A stretch of DNA of 61,428 nt from Pararhodospirillum oryzae (lineage in GTDB: Bacteria; Pseudomonadota; Alphaproteobacteria; Rhodospirillales; Rhodospirillaceae): positions 1 to 61,428 of the forward strand of contig NZ_BJZO01000011.1 in assembly GCF_007992075.1 (NCBI RefSeq), given 5' to 3'. A program made the translations under genes and the position numbers. Below are positions 61,089 through 61,428 of this stretch, in pieces. A model generated the notes under the pieces. The model made no database searches. It had not been told where the DNA came from and saw only the letters and a program-made list of their open reading frames with translations. Numbering within the stretch: position 1 is the first letter of the stretch; each line of letters begins with the position of its first letter.

Positions 61089-61428
61089 GAGAAGAGCCCC
61101 CCAGGAGCAACGGGCGTGGCTTCTTGGGCGATGCTGGGCCGGCGAAGCCGGAGCGGCCCCGCGAGGAAGGTAAAATCAGGCGCGGCGCCGGGCCCGGCGC
61201 AAGGGCCGGCGGCCCGGTGTTCCTGGATCAAGGCGGGAGCCGGAAGGCCCCCGGAGTCCCGGGCCGGCGCAGGGGGCCGGCGGTCGGGAGGAATATCCTT
61301 GCAGGCTCCCTTCGCCTTGAATGGAAGCGAAGGGAGCCCGAGTTTCCTTGCGTGGGCGTGGCCGTTCGGGAAAAGCGGTCTCCCCTTCTCCCTGGTATTT
61401 TCGGGAAAAGCGGTCTCCCCTTTTCCCC
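61089..61428. repeat. Right-edge intergenic DNA with a long hairpin and two REP-like copies
   Basis: No gene is seen in these 340 bases. GGCTCCCTTCGC (61304-61315) and GCGAAGGGAGCC (61327-61338) form a perfect 12-bp stem with an 11-base loop. At 61366-61428 two copies of the REP-like element follow, with GGGAAAAG...CTTCTCCC and GGGAAAAG...CTTTTCCC stems; the last runs off the window edge. The region upstream of crtF has no clear promoter by consensus. Confidence 0.75.

Overview
The window is GC-rich DNA from a purple non-sulfur alphaproteobacterium of the Rhodospirillum/Pararhodospirillum type. The evidence is a complete reaction-centre set (pufL, pufM, puhA), an LH1 alpha chain very like that of Rhodospirillum rubrum, a four-haem PufC (from memory, R. 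rubrum lacks pufC), genes for dark-operative protochlorophyllide reductase and chlorophyllide reductase, and crtF for methoxylated carotenoids. The species assignment is inference.

Layout. 1-10.5 kb: inverted repeats, a malonyl-CoA synthetase (matB) facing a D-glutamate catabolism pair (dgcN-dgcA), a lytic transglycosylase coupled to a diguanylate cyclase, a chemoreceptor, radC and map. 10.5-25.5 kb, all on the minus strand: first photosynthesis operon, read bchF-N-B-H-L-M-lhaA-puhA-B-C-puhE/bchJ and followed by sfsA. 26-44.7 kb: housekeeping block with ymdB, fau, a probable 6S RNA, zapA and its small coiled-coil partner, aroQ, accBC, a methyltransferase, rnd, aspS, a HAD phosphatase, ATP12, two lipoproteins, yciB, acylphosphatase, feoABC and an SLC13-type transporter. 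44.9-51.2 kb: two poorly known genes, an orphan PhnF-like regulator, the oxygen-independent ubiquinone genes ubiT-ubiU-ubiV and a small membrane protein. 51.3-61.1 kb, minus strand: second photosynthesis operon, crtF-bchC-X-Y-Z-pufB-A-L-M-C. Repeat-rich DNA closes the window.

How it works together. The bchF and bchC operons supply most bacteriochlorophyll-specific steps (BchH, M, J, L/N/B, F, X/Y/Z, C) plus LH1, the reaction centre and its assembly factors (LhaA, PuhB, PuhC, PuhE). UbiTUV would supply quinone without oxygen, which suits anaerobic phototrophy, and an FNR-like box lies upstream of it. FeoABC would supply ferrous iron for the many Fe-S enzymes. Adjacent genes are repeatedly coupled by ATGA overlaps.

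Most notable: an in-frame PuhE-BchJ fusion that keeps an internal ribosome-binding site; a structured, riboswitch-like RNA with a mutually exclusive terminator at about 37.12-37.21 kb; a large N-terminal extension on LhaA; and several families of intergenic repeats.
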